A stretch of 13,687 nucleotides of DNA. Origin: Crocinitomicaceae bacterium. GTDB taxonomy: Bacteria > Bacteroidota > Bacteroidia > Flavobacteriales_D > Crocinitomicaceae. Both the position numbers and the translations under genes were made by a program. The stretch lies in NCBI GenBank assembly GCA_027084145.1, contig JALWLM010000318.1:1-13687 (forward strand). The letters run 5' to 3'. Below the pieces are notes generated by a model. It was not told the DNA's origin. It saw only the letters and a list, made by a program, of their open reading frames with translations, and searched no databases. This document shows positions 1 through 6,700 of the stretch, piece by piece (the stretch's first letter is position 1; each line of letters starts with the position of its first letter).

Positions 1-8
1 TATTTTTG
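1..8 (+). promoter_or_regulatory. Promoter -7 box (TAnnTTTG) for the helicase gene
   Basis: TATTTTTG matches the Bacteroidota primary-sigma -7 consensus TAnnTTTG and lies 23 bases before the helicase ATG, giving a leader of roughly 20 bases. The matching -33 box would fall outside the window, so the promoter is only half visible. Confidence 0.45.
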
Positions 9-31
9 TAAACCATTTTTGAAGATATAAT

Positions 32-1546
32 ATGATTGATACAGAAGTAAAAGATAACGAAAGAATACTTTATCCGTTTCAAGAAAGAACCATTCATCAG
101 ATTTTAGATGAAATTTTATCACAAGGACAAGATTTTAATCTTTTGTATCAACTACCAACCGGAGGAGGTAAAACCGTTATTTTCTCTGAAATAGCTAAAA
201 GGTATATTGAAAGAACAGAAAAAAAAGTACTCATTTTAACGCATCGAATAGAACTTTCAGTGCAAACTTCCAAAGAGTTAGATGCAATTAATGTCAAAAA
301 TAAAATCATTAACAGTTCAGTAAAAGAAGTTCCAAATCAAAAAGATTACAATTGTTTTATAGCAATGGTTGAAACTTTGAACAACCGTTTGCAAGACGAT
401 GAGAATTTTTTAAAAGGAATTGGGTTGGTGATAGTTGATGAAGCGCATTACAATAGTTTTAGAAAGATTTTCCAATATTATAAAGATGCAAATATTTTAG
501 GGGTAACCGCAACACCTTTAAGTAGTAATAAAGCTTTACCACTCAATGACAATTATGATAAATTATTAGTAGGAGAGAGTATTGCTTCTTTAATAGAACA
601 AGGTTATTTAGCTAATGCGGAAACTTATACCTATGATGTTAACTTACATGGTTTAAAAATAGGTTCAAACGGTGATTTTACGGTTAGTAGCTCGGAAGTA
701 GTTTACGGAAATCATTTTATGCAAGAAAAACTTCTTTTTGCTTATGAAGAGATAGCAGTAGGGAAGAAGACTTTAATTTTCAATGCGGGTATTGAAACAT
801 CAATGCGAGTAGAAGAAACATTTAAAAAGAGAAACTACCCGATTAAACATTTGGATTCAACATTTAGTGATAAGGATAGAAAGGATGTCTTGAAATGGTT
901 TAGGGAAACAGATGGTGCTATTTTAACCTCCGTTGGAATCTTAACAACAGGTTTTGATGAACCTACTGTGGAGTGTATTATTTTAAACAGAGCAACCAGA
1001 TCGTTGACTTTATATCATCAGATGATTGGACGTGGTTCCAGAGTATTGGAAAATAAAAATTCATTCCTTTTAATTGATTTAGGGAATAATGTTCGTCGTT
1101 TTGGCCTTTGGCAAGATTATATTAATTGGCAAGATGCTTTTAAATTCCCCGACCGTTTTCTGGAAGCTCGAATGAGTGAAATGGAAGATTTACAGTTTGA
1201 AGCTGATTTTACATTTCCAAAGGGAATAGAAGAATATATTGATATAGATAAATTGAAAGATTTTAATATTAAAGAAATCTATCAAGAATGTATTGATAAA
1301 GGATCAAAAGGAAAAGAAGCAGTGGATCAATCTTTGGAAAATCATTTTGAAGTGATTAAAGAAGGAGCAGAAGATTATTTCCACGGTTTAGAACTCATGG
1401 AAGCATTAACTCCGCATATAGAACATCGTCTTAAACAATACACAAAGAGTATCACTAAAAGTACACCTAATTATTTTAAATATTTGATGGAAACATATGT
1501 TCGTCAATTACGTCAGAAATTGCGTGAGAATTTAGATGACGAATAA
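32..1546 (+). CDS. DEAH-box superfamily 2 helicase (RadD/SSL2-like)
   Basis: This is a predicted ATP-dependent nucleic acid helicase or translocase of superfamily 2, acting in the cytoplasm. The motifs run in the usual order: YPFQERT near residue 15, Walker A PTGGGKT at 42-48, motif Ia near 68-75, VDEAH at 135-139, GVTATP at 157-162, TTGFDEP at 305-311 and QMIGRGSR at 330-337. The two RecA-like lobes fill residues 1-370. The remaining 130 residues are charged, probably helical, and not recognised. The length is close to RadD/YejH-type repair helicases, but I see no cysteine zinc-binding cluster after lobe 2, so RadD itself is not claimed. A relative of the type III restriction Res-subunit fold is possible, but no methylase or nuclease gene is adjacent. 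The ATG at 32 puts the first helicase motif near residue 15 and follows a TAnnTTTG box. It converges on a lipoprotein gene four bases away. Confidence 0.85.
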   Translation: MIDTEVKDNERILYPFQERTIHQILDEILSQGQDFNLLYQLPTGGGKTVIFSEIAKRYIERTEKKVLILTHRIELSVQTSKELDAINVKNKIINSSVKEVPNQKDYNCFIAMVETLNNRLQDDENFLKGIGLVIVDEAHYNSFRKIFQYYKDANILGVTATPLSSNKALPLNDNYDKLLVGESIASLIEQGYLANAETYTYDVNLHGLKIGSNGDFTVSSSEVVYGNHFMQEKLLFAYEEIAVGKKTLIFNAGIETSMRVEETFKKRNYPIKHLDSTFSDKDRKDVLKWFRETDGAILTSVGILTTGFDEPTVECIILNRATRSLTLYHQMIGRGSRVLENKNSFLLIDLGNNVRRFGLWQDYINWQDAFKFPDRFLEARMSEMEDLQFEADFTFPKGIEEYIDIDKLKDFNIKEIYQECIDKGSKGKEAVDQSLENHFEVIKEGAEDYFHGLELMEALTPHIEHRLKQYTKSITKSTPNYFKYLMETYVRQLRQKLRENLDDE

Positions 1547-1550
1547 AGAA

Positions 1551-2177
1551 TTAATAATTTAAAATAAGATCTACCGTATCAAAAGGAATCGTTGTAATTG
1601 ATTTTATTCCTACATCATTTGAAGGAAAAGATTGATAATTGTATTTGAATATCGTATTTCCATCCGTGATGCAATAAGTTGAGTCAATTGTACCATCAAT
1701 AATTTGCACTTCTTGGTGTGCACAACATTCGGAACATCCTGTTTTTCCTTCGGAAATAGTATATTTTAAAATGTCACCCGCGTTGGGGGTATTGTTGATA
1801 AATTTTAATTTAACCCATGATTTTGCAGTCGTTGAATAATTACGAACATTATCTTCTTCAATAGTCATACTACTAAAGTAAATCGTCTCATCGATGTTGA
1901 AATATTGAGCTTTTTGGACTTTTAGGATATATGATTCGACATTATTTCGTTTAAATTTAAACGAATAACTGCCATCTACTCCTGTGTTCTTTGTTCCGAT
2001 AAGTTTGGCAGTACCACTACCGGCAGAAACTTCATATAGTTGAATTTCAGTACCTGATAAAGGAGCATTAAATGTTGCGTCGGTAATTACTCCTCGAAGA
2101 ACAAAATCAGCTTTCCCCCTTTTTTTACAAGAAAAGAAAGAAAAGAGGAGCAAAAAAGAAATGAAAAAATATTTCAT
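1551..2177 (-). CDS. Lipoprotein with carboxypeptidase-regulatory-like domain
   Basis: This is a predicted lipoprotein of 208 residues and unknown function. The open frame extends 11 codons further upstream, but the methionine at 2177 gives a textbook lipoprotein signal: MKYFF, a phenylalanine/leucine core, then FFSC with Cys17 followed by KK. Residues 23-75 (GVITDA...GVDGSYSF) resemble the beta-sandwich of carboxypeptidase-regulatory-like domains common in Bacteroidota surface proteins. The second half has a compact cysteine motif, GCSECC, that could form disulfides or bind metal. It is convergent with the helicase and divergent from the lipoprotein at 2318, so it is probably transcribed alone. 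Family assignment beyond the N-terminal fold is not possible from sequence reading. Confidence 0.75.
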   Translation of the reverse strand: MKYFFISFLLLFSFFSCKKRGKADFVLRGVITDATFNAPLSGTEIQLYEVSAGSGTAKLIGTKNTGVDGSYSFKFKRNNVESYILKVQKAQYFNIDETIYFSSMTIEEDNVRNYSTTAKSWVKLKFINNTPNAGDILKYTISEGKTGCSECCAHQEVQIIDGTIDSTYCITDGNTIFKYNYQSFPSNDVGIKSITTIPFDTVDLILNY

Positions 2178-2223
2178 GTCGGTATTATATTTTTTGCTGA
2201 TAACAATCAACCCTAATGATATT

Positions 2224-2231
2224 CAAAGATA
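2224..2231 (-). promoter_or_regulatory. Promoter -7 box for the minus-strand lipoprotein
   Basis: On the minus strand this reads TATCTTTG, a full match to TAnnTTTG, and sits 46 bases before the chosen ATG at 2177. I found no TTG at the usual 17-23 base spacing upstream, so the -33 element is weak or absent. A promoter here, ahead of both candidate starts, does not by itself choose between them. Confidence 0.4.
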
Positions 2232-2299
2232 TGCATAAATTGTATTAAATAAAAGTCTTTGTTTTTATGGGGTTAAGTCTTTAATGTTTTAAAAAAATA

Positions 2300-2307
2300 T
2301 ATCTTTA
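2300..2307 (+). promoter_or_regulatory. Candidate -7 box for the six-gene operon
   Basis: TATCTTTA differs from TAnnTTTG only at the last base and lies 10 bases before the ATG at 2318. A TTTA 16 bases upstream is a poor -33 box. It is the best candidate I see in the 140-base divergent region between the two lipoprotein genes. Confidence 0.3.
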
Positions 2308-2317
2308 TCGAACAGAA

Positions 2318-2779
2318 ATGAACATGGAAAGTAGGTCAAGTAAAATGAAGAGAGAAATGATAGGTGTAAATCATCCGGAAATATTCAATTTTTTCAAAAA
2401 AACGGTACCCTTCATGTTATTATTCGTGTTTCTATCTTGTTCTTCCGGACACGGGAATAGGGTACACGGAGATAACTTTTCAGTTTATTTTTCAGAAGAT
2501 ATTTCTCCTAAAATAGCAGAAAAAGTTGCTTTTTATTGGAAAGAGAATCAATTTTTGACAGGAGAAAAACAAGACATCAAAATAGAAAAAGATGAAAATG
2601 AGAATTATATTCTTTTTATAATTGCTAATTTCCCCGAAGAAGTAAAGGAAAAGGGACTTACTTTTGAAGAGAGAAAATTATTACTTGAATTAGAAAATGA
2701 TTTATACAAAGTTTTCTCAAAAGAAGTAAATTTGATGATTTCCGATCAAAATTTTAATGTAATTTATAGTGTAGAATGA
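2318..2779 (+). CDS. Small lipoprotein heading the sugar-acid operon
   Basis: This is a predicted lipoprotein of up to 153 residues, function unknown. A hydrophobic stretch (PFMLLFVFLSC) ends in Cys41, the likely lipidation site. The mature part is about 110 charged residues with alternating beta and helix character (YFSEDISPKIAEKVAFYW near the start, FEERKLLLELENDL later), suggesting a small alpha/beta domain. The N-region ahead of the signal is unusually long from the ATG at 2318; starts at 2345 or 2357 give a more normal signal peptide and cannot be excluded. The stop overlaps the next ATG (ATGA), so it is probably translationally coupled to the epimerase-CBS gene. An envelope protein coupled to cytosolic enzymes is odd, and its role in their pathway is unknown. 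Confidence 0.7.
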   Translation: MNMESRSSKMKREMIGVNHPEIFNFFKKTVPFMLLFVFLSCSSGHGNRVHGDNFSVYFSEDISPKIAEKVAFYWKENQFLTGEKQDIKIEKDENENYILFIIANFPEEVKEKGLTFEERKLLLELENDLYKVFSKEVNLMISDQNFNVIYSVE

Positions 2780-3780
2780 AAATATCAGCATCAATTTATA
2801 GTGATAAAAAACGTCCTTTGGAAGAAGTCATCAAAGATTTGACAGAGCATCAAGTAGATATGCTTCATGTGGATTGTAACGATGATTTATCTGTTTTTGA
2901 GGATATTAAAAAAATTAGGCAATTATGTGATTTACCTATTGATTTACATATTATTACGGAAGACCCTGAAAAATATTATCCTTTTTTAGAAGAGAATCCT
3001 GTGGAGTATGTTACTTTCCAGTATGAAAATCTTAAAAAAGAATTGAATTTACCATCAACAATAAAAGGGAAAAAAGGAATTGCAATTATTACTCCGACAC
3101 CGATTGATATATTTGAGCAATATAAAGATTTCGATTTTATTTTGATAATGGCAACGATTCCCGGACAGTCAGGAGGTAAATTTGATACGATAAATTTTAG
3201 GAAAATTCGAAAGTTTAGAAGGAAATACCCCAATAAGTCAATCCATGTCGATGGAGGAGTAAATGCAGAAGTATCTTTTATTCTTCGTAGTATGGGGGTT
3301 ACAAGCTCCGTATCAGGTTCTTACTTATTTAATGCAACAAGTATTGGAAATGCATTGATGAATCTAACGAAACGGACAATTGATTCTCATTATCAAGTGA
3401 AAGATTTTATGATTCCATTGGAAGAGTCTCCAGTGGTTGCATTGACAGATATGAATATGGAGAAAATATTACAATCTATTGAAGATGGGGGAATGGGATT
3501 CACTTTGGTAGTTGATGATGAAGATCAACTGAAAGGATTGATTTCAATGGCAGATATTCGAAGAGGATTATTAAGAAATATTGATGATTTTAATGGCATT
3601 GACCCTAAAAAACTACTCAATGAAAATCCGGTAGCGGTAAACGAAGATGCAACAGTTTTTGAAATGTTACAAAGAATAAAAAAAGCCCCTTTTCCGATTA
3701 CTTATTTGCCCATTGTCGATGATGCCGGGAAAGCCAAAGGAATTGTTACTTTTGTGAACTTGATAAAAGGAGAGTTATGA
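2776..3780 (+). CDS. Ribulose-phosphate 3-epimerase-like barrel fused to two CBS domains
   Basis: This is a probable sugar-phosphate epimerase with a built-in nucleotide-sensing module, in the cytoplasm. Residues 1-200 follow the ribulose-5-phosphate 3-epimerase TIM barrel. The four family metal and catalytic positions appear to be kept: His31 and Asp33 in HVD, His58 in DLH, and Asp159 in HVDGG. The phosphate-side loop IPGQSGGKF (128-136) and the SGSYLF strand (180-185) are also present. The barrel is divergent: HVDxMDG reads HVDCNDD and the TVHxE strand reads TFQYE, so the substrate may not be ribulose 5-phosphate. Residues about 211-268 and 278-334 form a CBS pair (VVDDEDQLKGLISMADI; PIVDDAGKAKGIVTF), which in known proteins binds adenosyl or cytidyl nucleotides. 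Ordinary epimerases stop near 220 residues. The start overlaps the upstream stop (ATGA) and its own stop overlaps the next start. Confidence 0.8.
   Translation: MKISASIYSDKKRPLEEVIKDLTEHQVDMLHVDCNDDLSVFEDIKKIRQLCDLPIDLHIITEDPEKYYPFLEENPVEYVTFQYENLKKELNLPSTIKGKKGIAIITPTPIDIFEQYKDFDFILIMATIPGQSGGKFDTINFRKIRKFRRKYPNKSIHVDGGVNAEVSFILRSMGVTSSVSGSYLFNATSIGNALMNLTKRTIDSHYQVKDFMIPLEESPVVALTDMNMEKILQSIEDGGMGFTLVVDDEDQLKGLISMADIRRGLLRNIDDFNGIDPKKLLNENPVAVNEDATVFEMLQRIKKAPFPITYLPIVDDAGKAKGIVTFVNLIKGEL
3767..3772 (+). promoter_or_regulatory. Shine-Dalgarno sequence for the DAHP synthase gene
   Basis: AAGGAG lies four bases before the ATG at 3777, inside the last codons of the epimerase-CBS gene. Most starts in this window have no such sequence, as is usual for Bacteroidota, so this one stands out and supports the overlapping start. 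Confidence 0.45.
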
Positions 3781-4775
3781 TTTTAGAACTAAAAAATAAA
3801 GTAGATAGAGAACAAGCTGAAAAAATCGCAGAAAAAATAAAAGCGTTTTTGATTGTTACGGAAGGAAAACATACTTTAATTACAGGAGCTTCTATGAAAG
3901 AAGTCCCTGCCGAAATAGAAAATGAAGTTGAACGTTATTGGGTGTTTGACAATGATATTCAATTGGCATCAAAAAAATATAGAAAAAACAAAAGAAGTGT
4001 ACACATTGGAAATGTAGAAATAGGAGGAGATACCAAAAACACGATTTTAATAGGAGGACCTTGTTCAGTTGAGTCGGAAGAACAAATTCGTCAATCATCG
4101 GAATTGTTGGTTGAAATGGGGTTGACAACACTTAGAGGAGGATGTTACAAGCCGAGAACAAGTCCTTATTCTTTTCAAGGGTTAGGATTGGAAGGTTTGA
4201 AATTGTTAGCTAAAATGCGACAAGAATATGGTCTAAATGTGATTACGGAAGTACGGGATGCCACGCATGTACATGAGGTCATTGAATATTCCGATGTGAT
4301 ACAAATCGGAGCCAAAGCCATGTACGACCAAGGGATTTTAAGAGCTTGTGCAAAAACCAATAAGCCCGTTTTAATTAAGCGAGGGTTTGGAACTACTTTA
4401 AAAGAATTTGTTCAAGCTGCTGAATTTGTCCTTTCGGGAGGAAATGAAAATGTTATTTTATGTGAAAGAGGGTTGAGAACTTTTGAAACTTTTACAAGAT
4501 TTACATTAGATTTATGTGGAGTTGCTTGGTTGCAAGAACATGTCAATCTTCCTATTGTTTTAGATCCAAGTCACGCGATGGGGTTTTCTTATGGCGTTCC
4601 CGTATTATCAAAAGCTTGTGTAGCAATGGGAATTGATGGTTTATTGATAGAAGTCCATCCAACTCCGAAGCTGGCAAAATCAGATGCTTCTCAACAACTA
4701 AATCATGATGAATTTAGAAAATTACATCAAGAGTTACAACCTGTTGCACAGAGTGTAGGATATAAAATGATTTAA
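3777..4775 (+). CDS. aroF: Type I-beta 3-deoxy-7-phosphoheptulonate (DAHP) synthase
   Basis: It condenses phosphoenolpyruvate with erythrose 4-phosphate to DAHP, the entry step of the shikimate pathway, in the cytoplasm. The 332 residues align along their whole length with the Thermotoga-type enzyme. Residues 1-75 are the small N-terminal regulatory domain and 88-332 the barrel. The expected metal ligands are present: Cys96 (GGPCSVE), His266 (DPSH), Glu292 (EVHP) and Asp303 (KSDASQ). The substrate motif KPRTSPYSFQG at 125-135 is the DAHP form; Kdo-8-phosphate synthases have KANRSS instead. There is no chorismate mutase domain, unlike the synthase-mutase fusion common in this phylum, and no aromatic biosynthesis gene is adjacent. 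It overlaps the epimerase-CBS gene by ATGA and is followed four bases later by a KdsC-like phosphatase, which suggests a role outside, or in addition to, aromatic amino acid synthesis. The symbol reflects the family only. Confidence 0.85.
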   Translation: MILELKNKVDREQAEKIAEKIKAFLIVTEGKHTLITGASMKEVPAEIENEVERYWVFDNDIQLASKKYRKNKRSVHIGNVEIGGDTKNTILIGGPCSVESEEQIRQSSELLVEMGLTTLRGGCYKPRTSPYSFQGLGLEGLKLLAKMRQEYGLNVITEVRDATHVHEVIEYSDVIQIGAKAMYDQGILRACAKTNKPVLIKRGFGTTLKEFVQAAEFVLSGGNENVILCERGLRTFETFTRFTLDLCGVAWLQEHVNLPIVLDPSHAMGFSYGVPVLSKACVAMGIDGLLIEVHPTPKLAKSDASQQLNHDEFRKLHQELQPVAQSVGYKMI

Positions 4776-4779
4776 TTGG

Positions 4780-5457
4780 ATGACTTATTTAGAACAGAAT
4801 ATTAAAGGTATTTGTAGTCGTTTCGGTTTGGATTATATCCAATTTTTATCGGATATGGATGTTGAAACGGTTTCGGAACTGACAATTTTTGACTTAGAGG
4901 CAATTTGTGAGGAATACGATATTGACCTGTACCAATTAATGTTCACACATTGTTTTAAAACTAATGAATTGAAAGAGAAAATTCAAAAAATTAAATTGTT
5001 AGTACTAGATGTAGATGGTGTCATGACGGATGGAGGAATGTATTTTACCGAAGATGGGGATCAATTTAAAAAGTTTAACACAAAAGATGGAATGGCAATT
5101 ATTCATCTGACAAAAAATAATTTTCAAGTAGCTATCATATCATCAGGATTTAAAGGAAAAGCGGTTCAGAGAAGAGCAGAAATATTGGGGATTCAGCATT
5201 GTACGGTCAGTAGAGAGCCAAAGCTGGAAACTTTGAAAAAGCTTTGTAAACAATTGGATATAGAATTAGAAAATGTTGCTATCATTGGAGATGATGTTAA
5301 TGATTTGAAAGTGATGGAAAATGTCGGTTTGTCAGCATGTCCAAAGGATGCGGTAAGGCGTGTAAAGTCAGTAGTTGACATTGTTCTAAATAAAAAGGGA
5401 GGTGAAGCATGTGTCAGAGAGTTTATCGATGAATATTTATTAGAAAAAGCGATTTAA
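4780..5457 (+). CDS. KdsC-like HAD phosphatase with extra N-terminal helical domain
   Basis: This is a probable sugar-acid phosphate phosphatase of the YrbI/KdsC branch of the HAD superfamily, cytoplasmic. Residues 70-225 form the catalytic unit: LVLDVDGVMTD with nucleophile Asp77 and acid Asp79, a motif II serine in IISSG near 121, Lys148, and GDDVND at 170-175. A C-terminal GGEACVREF resembles the KdsC tail GGxGAVRE. KdsC removes the phosphate from Kdo 8-phosphate; here the likely substrate is the product of the adjacent DAHP-synthase-type enzyme. Two oddities: the motif II neighbourhood reads SSGF where KdsC has TGR, and there are about 65 extra N-terminal residues, all predicted helical, that faintly resemble an XRE helix-turn-helix. 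Typical KdsC proteins are near 170-190 residues. The start is the first ATG after the DAHP synthase stop. Confidence 0.8.
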   Translation: MTYLEQNIKGICSRFGLDYIQFLSDMDVETVSELTIFDLEAICEEYDIDLYQLMFTHCFKTNELKEKIQKIKLLVLDVDGVMTDGGMYFTEDGDQFKKFNTKDGMAIIHLTKNNFQVAIISSGFKGKAVQRRAEILGIQHCTVSREPKLETLKKLCKQLDIELENVAIIGDDVNDLKVMENVGLSACPKDAVRRVKSVVDIVLNKKGGEACVREFIDEYLLEKAI

Positions 5458-5475
5458 AAGATAAAACGATATAAA

Positions 5476-6699
5476 ATGGAAAAAGAGATGAAATTAGGAG
5501 TAATTAGAGAGGGTAAAGTGCCACCGGATGCAAGAGTGCCTTTGACACCGGATCAATGTAAGCAGGTCGAAGAATTATTCCCCCATGTAGAAGTTGTTGT
5601 TCAAACAAGTAATGTAAGGGCGTTTAAAGATGAAGAATATAAAAAGGAGGGGGTAAAAGTGGTTGATGATTTGTCTGACTGTGATGTTATTATAGGAGTG
5701 AAGGAAGTAAATATTGAAGACCTTATTCCAAATAAGAAATTCTTATTTTTCTCACATACTTTTAAAAAACAGCCCTATAACAGAGATTTGTTAAGAGCTA
5801 TTTTGGATAAGAAAATCCAATTGATTGATTACGAAGTTTTAAAAGATAAATCAGGAAAAAGAATCATAGGTTTTGGAAGATACGCAGGAATTGTTGGATG
5901 TTATAATGCATTTTTGACTTATGGTCTCAAGCATGATTTATATCAATTAAAACCCGCTCATCAATGTGAAGATAGAAAAGAGGTGGAAGAAGAATTAAAG
6001 AAAGTAAAACTCCCGAAAGACACAAAAATCGTTCTAACAGGTTTTGGTCGAGTAGGACATGGTGCACGAGAGATACTAGACTTATTACCAATAAAAGAAG
6101 TATCACCGGAAGATTTTCTTAAAAAAGAATTTGATGAACCTGTTTATACGCATTTGGAAGTAAGGGATTATTACGAACGAAGAGACGGCAAAGAATTTAA
6201 TAAATCAGAATTTTATTTCAATCCTGAGCTGTATCGTTCTACATTTTCACGATTTTTACCACATACGGATATGTATATTCCTTGTCATTACTGGAGTGAT
6301 AAAGCAGATTATATCATAACGAGAGAGGATTTAAAAAGAGATGATTTACGTCTTTCAGTTGTTGCTGATATATCTTGTGATATCGATGGTCCTGTGGCTT
6401 GCACGATACGACCAAGTAAAATAGCTGATCCGATTTACGGGTACAATCCTGAAACAGAGTCTGAAGATGATTTCAAAAAAGAAGGGGTAATTGCCGTGAT
6501 GGCAGTAGATAATTTACCTTGTGAGCTTCCAAAAGATGCATCAAGGGATTTTGGAGAAGAATTGATTACAAAAGTTTTTCCTCATTTGTTTGGTGAAGAT
6601 AAAGATGGAATTATTCAAAACGGAAGTCAAACAACCTTAACGGGGGAGTTGACGGAAAAGTTTAAATATTTAAAAGATTACGTTGACGGAAAAGAATAA
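5476..6699 (+). CDS. Saccharopine dehydrogenase / alanine dehydrogenase-family oxidoreductase
   Basis: This is a predicted NAD(P)-dependent oxidoreductase of the Lys1/lysine-2-oxoglutarate-reductase type. Residues 11-25 (REGKVPPDARVPLTP) match the N-terminal signature of this family. Lys76 in GVKE and His94 in FSHT sit where yeast saccharopine dehydrogenase has its catalytic lysine and histidine. A Rossmann nucleotide loop follows at 187-196 (LTGFGRVGHG), and the late motifs ADPIYGY (317-323) and DNLPCELP (345-352) are also family features. Family members reversibly join a 2-oxo acid to an amino group, as in saccharopine from lysine and 2-oxoglutarate, or aminate pyruvate. The 407 residues cover the complete single-domain enzyme; there is no fused saccharopine-glutamate-forming domain. 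Lysine catabolism is the default guess. The substrate cannot be read from sequence. The gene follows the phosphatase by 18 bases and is probably in the same transcript. Confidence 0.75.
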   Translation: MEKEMKLGVIREGKVPPDARVPLTPDQCKQVEELFPHVEVVVQTSNVRAFKDEEYKKEGVKVVDDLSDCDVIIGVKEVNIEDLIPNKKFLFFSHTFKKQPYNRDLLRAILDKKIQLIDYEVLKDKSGKRIIGFGRYAGIVGCYNAFLTYGLKHDLYQLKPAHQCEDRKEVEEELKKVKLPKDTKIVLTGFGRVGHGAREILDLLPIKEVSPEDFLKKEFDEPVYTHLEVRDYYERRDGKEFNKSEFYFNPELYRSTFSRFLPHTDMYIPCHYWSDKADYIITREDLKRDDLRLSVVADISCDIDGPVACTIRPSKIADPIYGYNPETESEDDFKKEGVIAVMAVDNLPCELPKDASRDFGEELITKVFPHLFGEDKDGIIQNGSQTTLTGELTEKFKYLKDYVDGKE

Positions 6700-6700
6700 T

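Noticed and set aside
32..1546. Restriction or defence system led by the helicase
   Set aside because: There is no methyltransferase, nuclease or other defence gene beside it; the next gene is a convergent lipoprotein, and the upstream side is outside the window.
2178..2210. Eleven extra N-terminal codons on the minus-strand lipoprotein
   Set aside because: They would place unrelated residues before a typical lipoprotein signal that already starts with Met-Lys at 2177.
2976..3233. Minus-strand open frame inside the epimerase-CBS gene
   Set aside because: It lies antisense to a well-supported enzyme, has no family resemblance and no upstream signals; it is a shadow frame. The same applies to frames at 3892-4131, 4175-4360, 5193-5381, 6805-7017, 8978-9232, 9012-9221 and 10272-10493.
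3777..4775. Kdo-8-phosphate synthase (KdsA) call for the aldolase
   Set aside because: The substrate motif is KPRTS as in DAHP synthases, not KANRSS, and the protein has the small N-terminal domain that KdsA lacks.
4780..4960. Full XRE transcription factor fused to the phosphatase
   Set aside because: The segment lacks a recognisable recognition helix and turn, so only a degenerate resemblance is claimed.
6683..6700. TTG start extending the MFS gene into the dehydrogenase gene
   Set aside because: An ATG follows at 6701, directly after the upstream stop, and the extra six residues precede a normal charged N-terminus without adding a motif.
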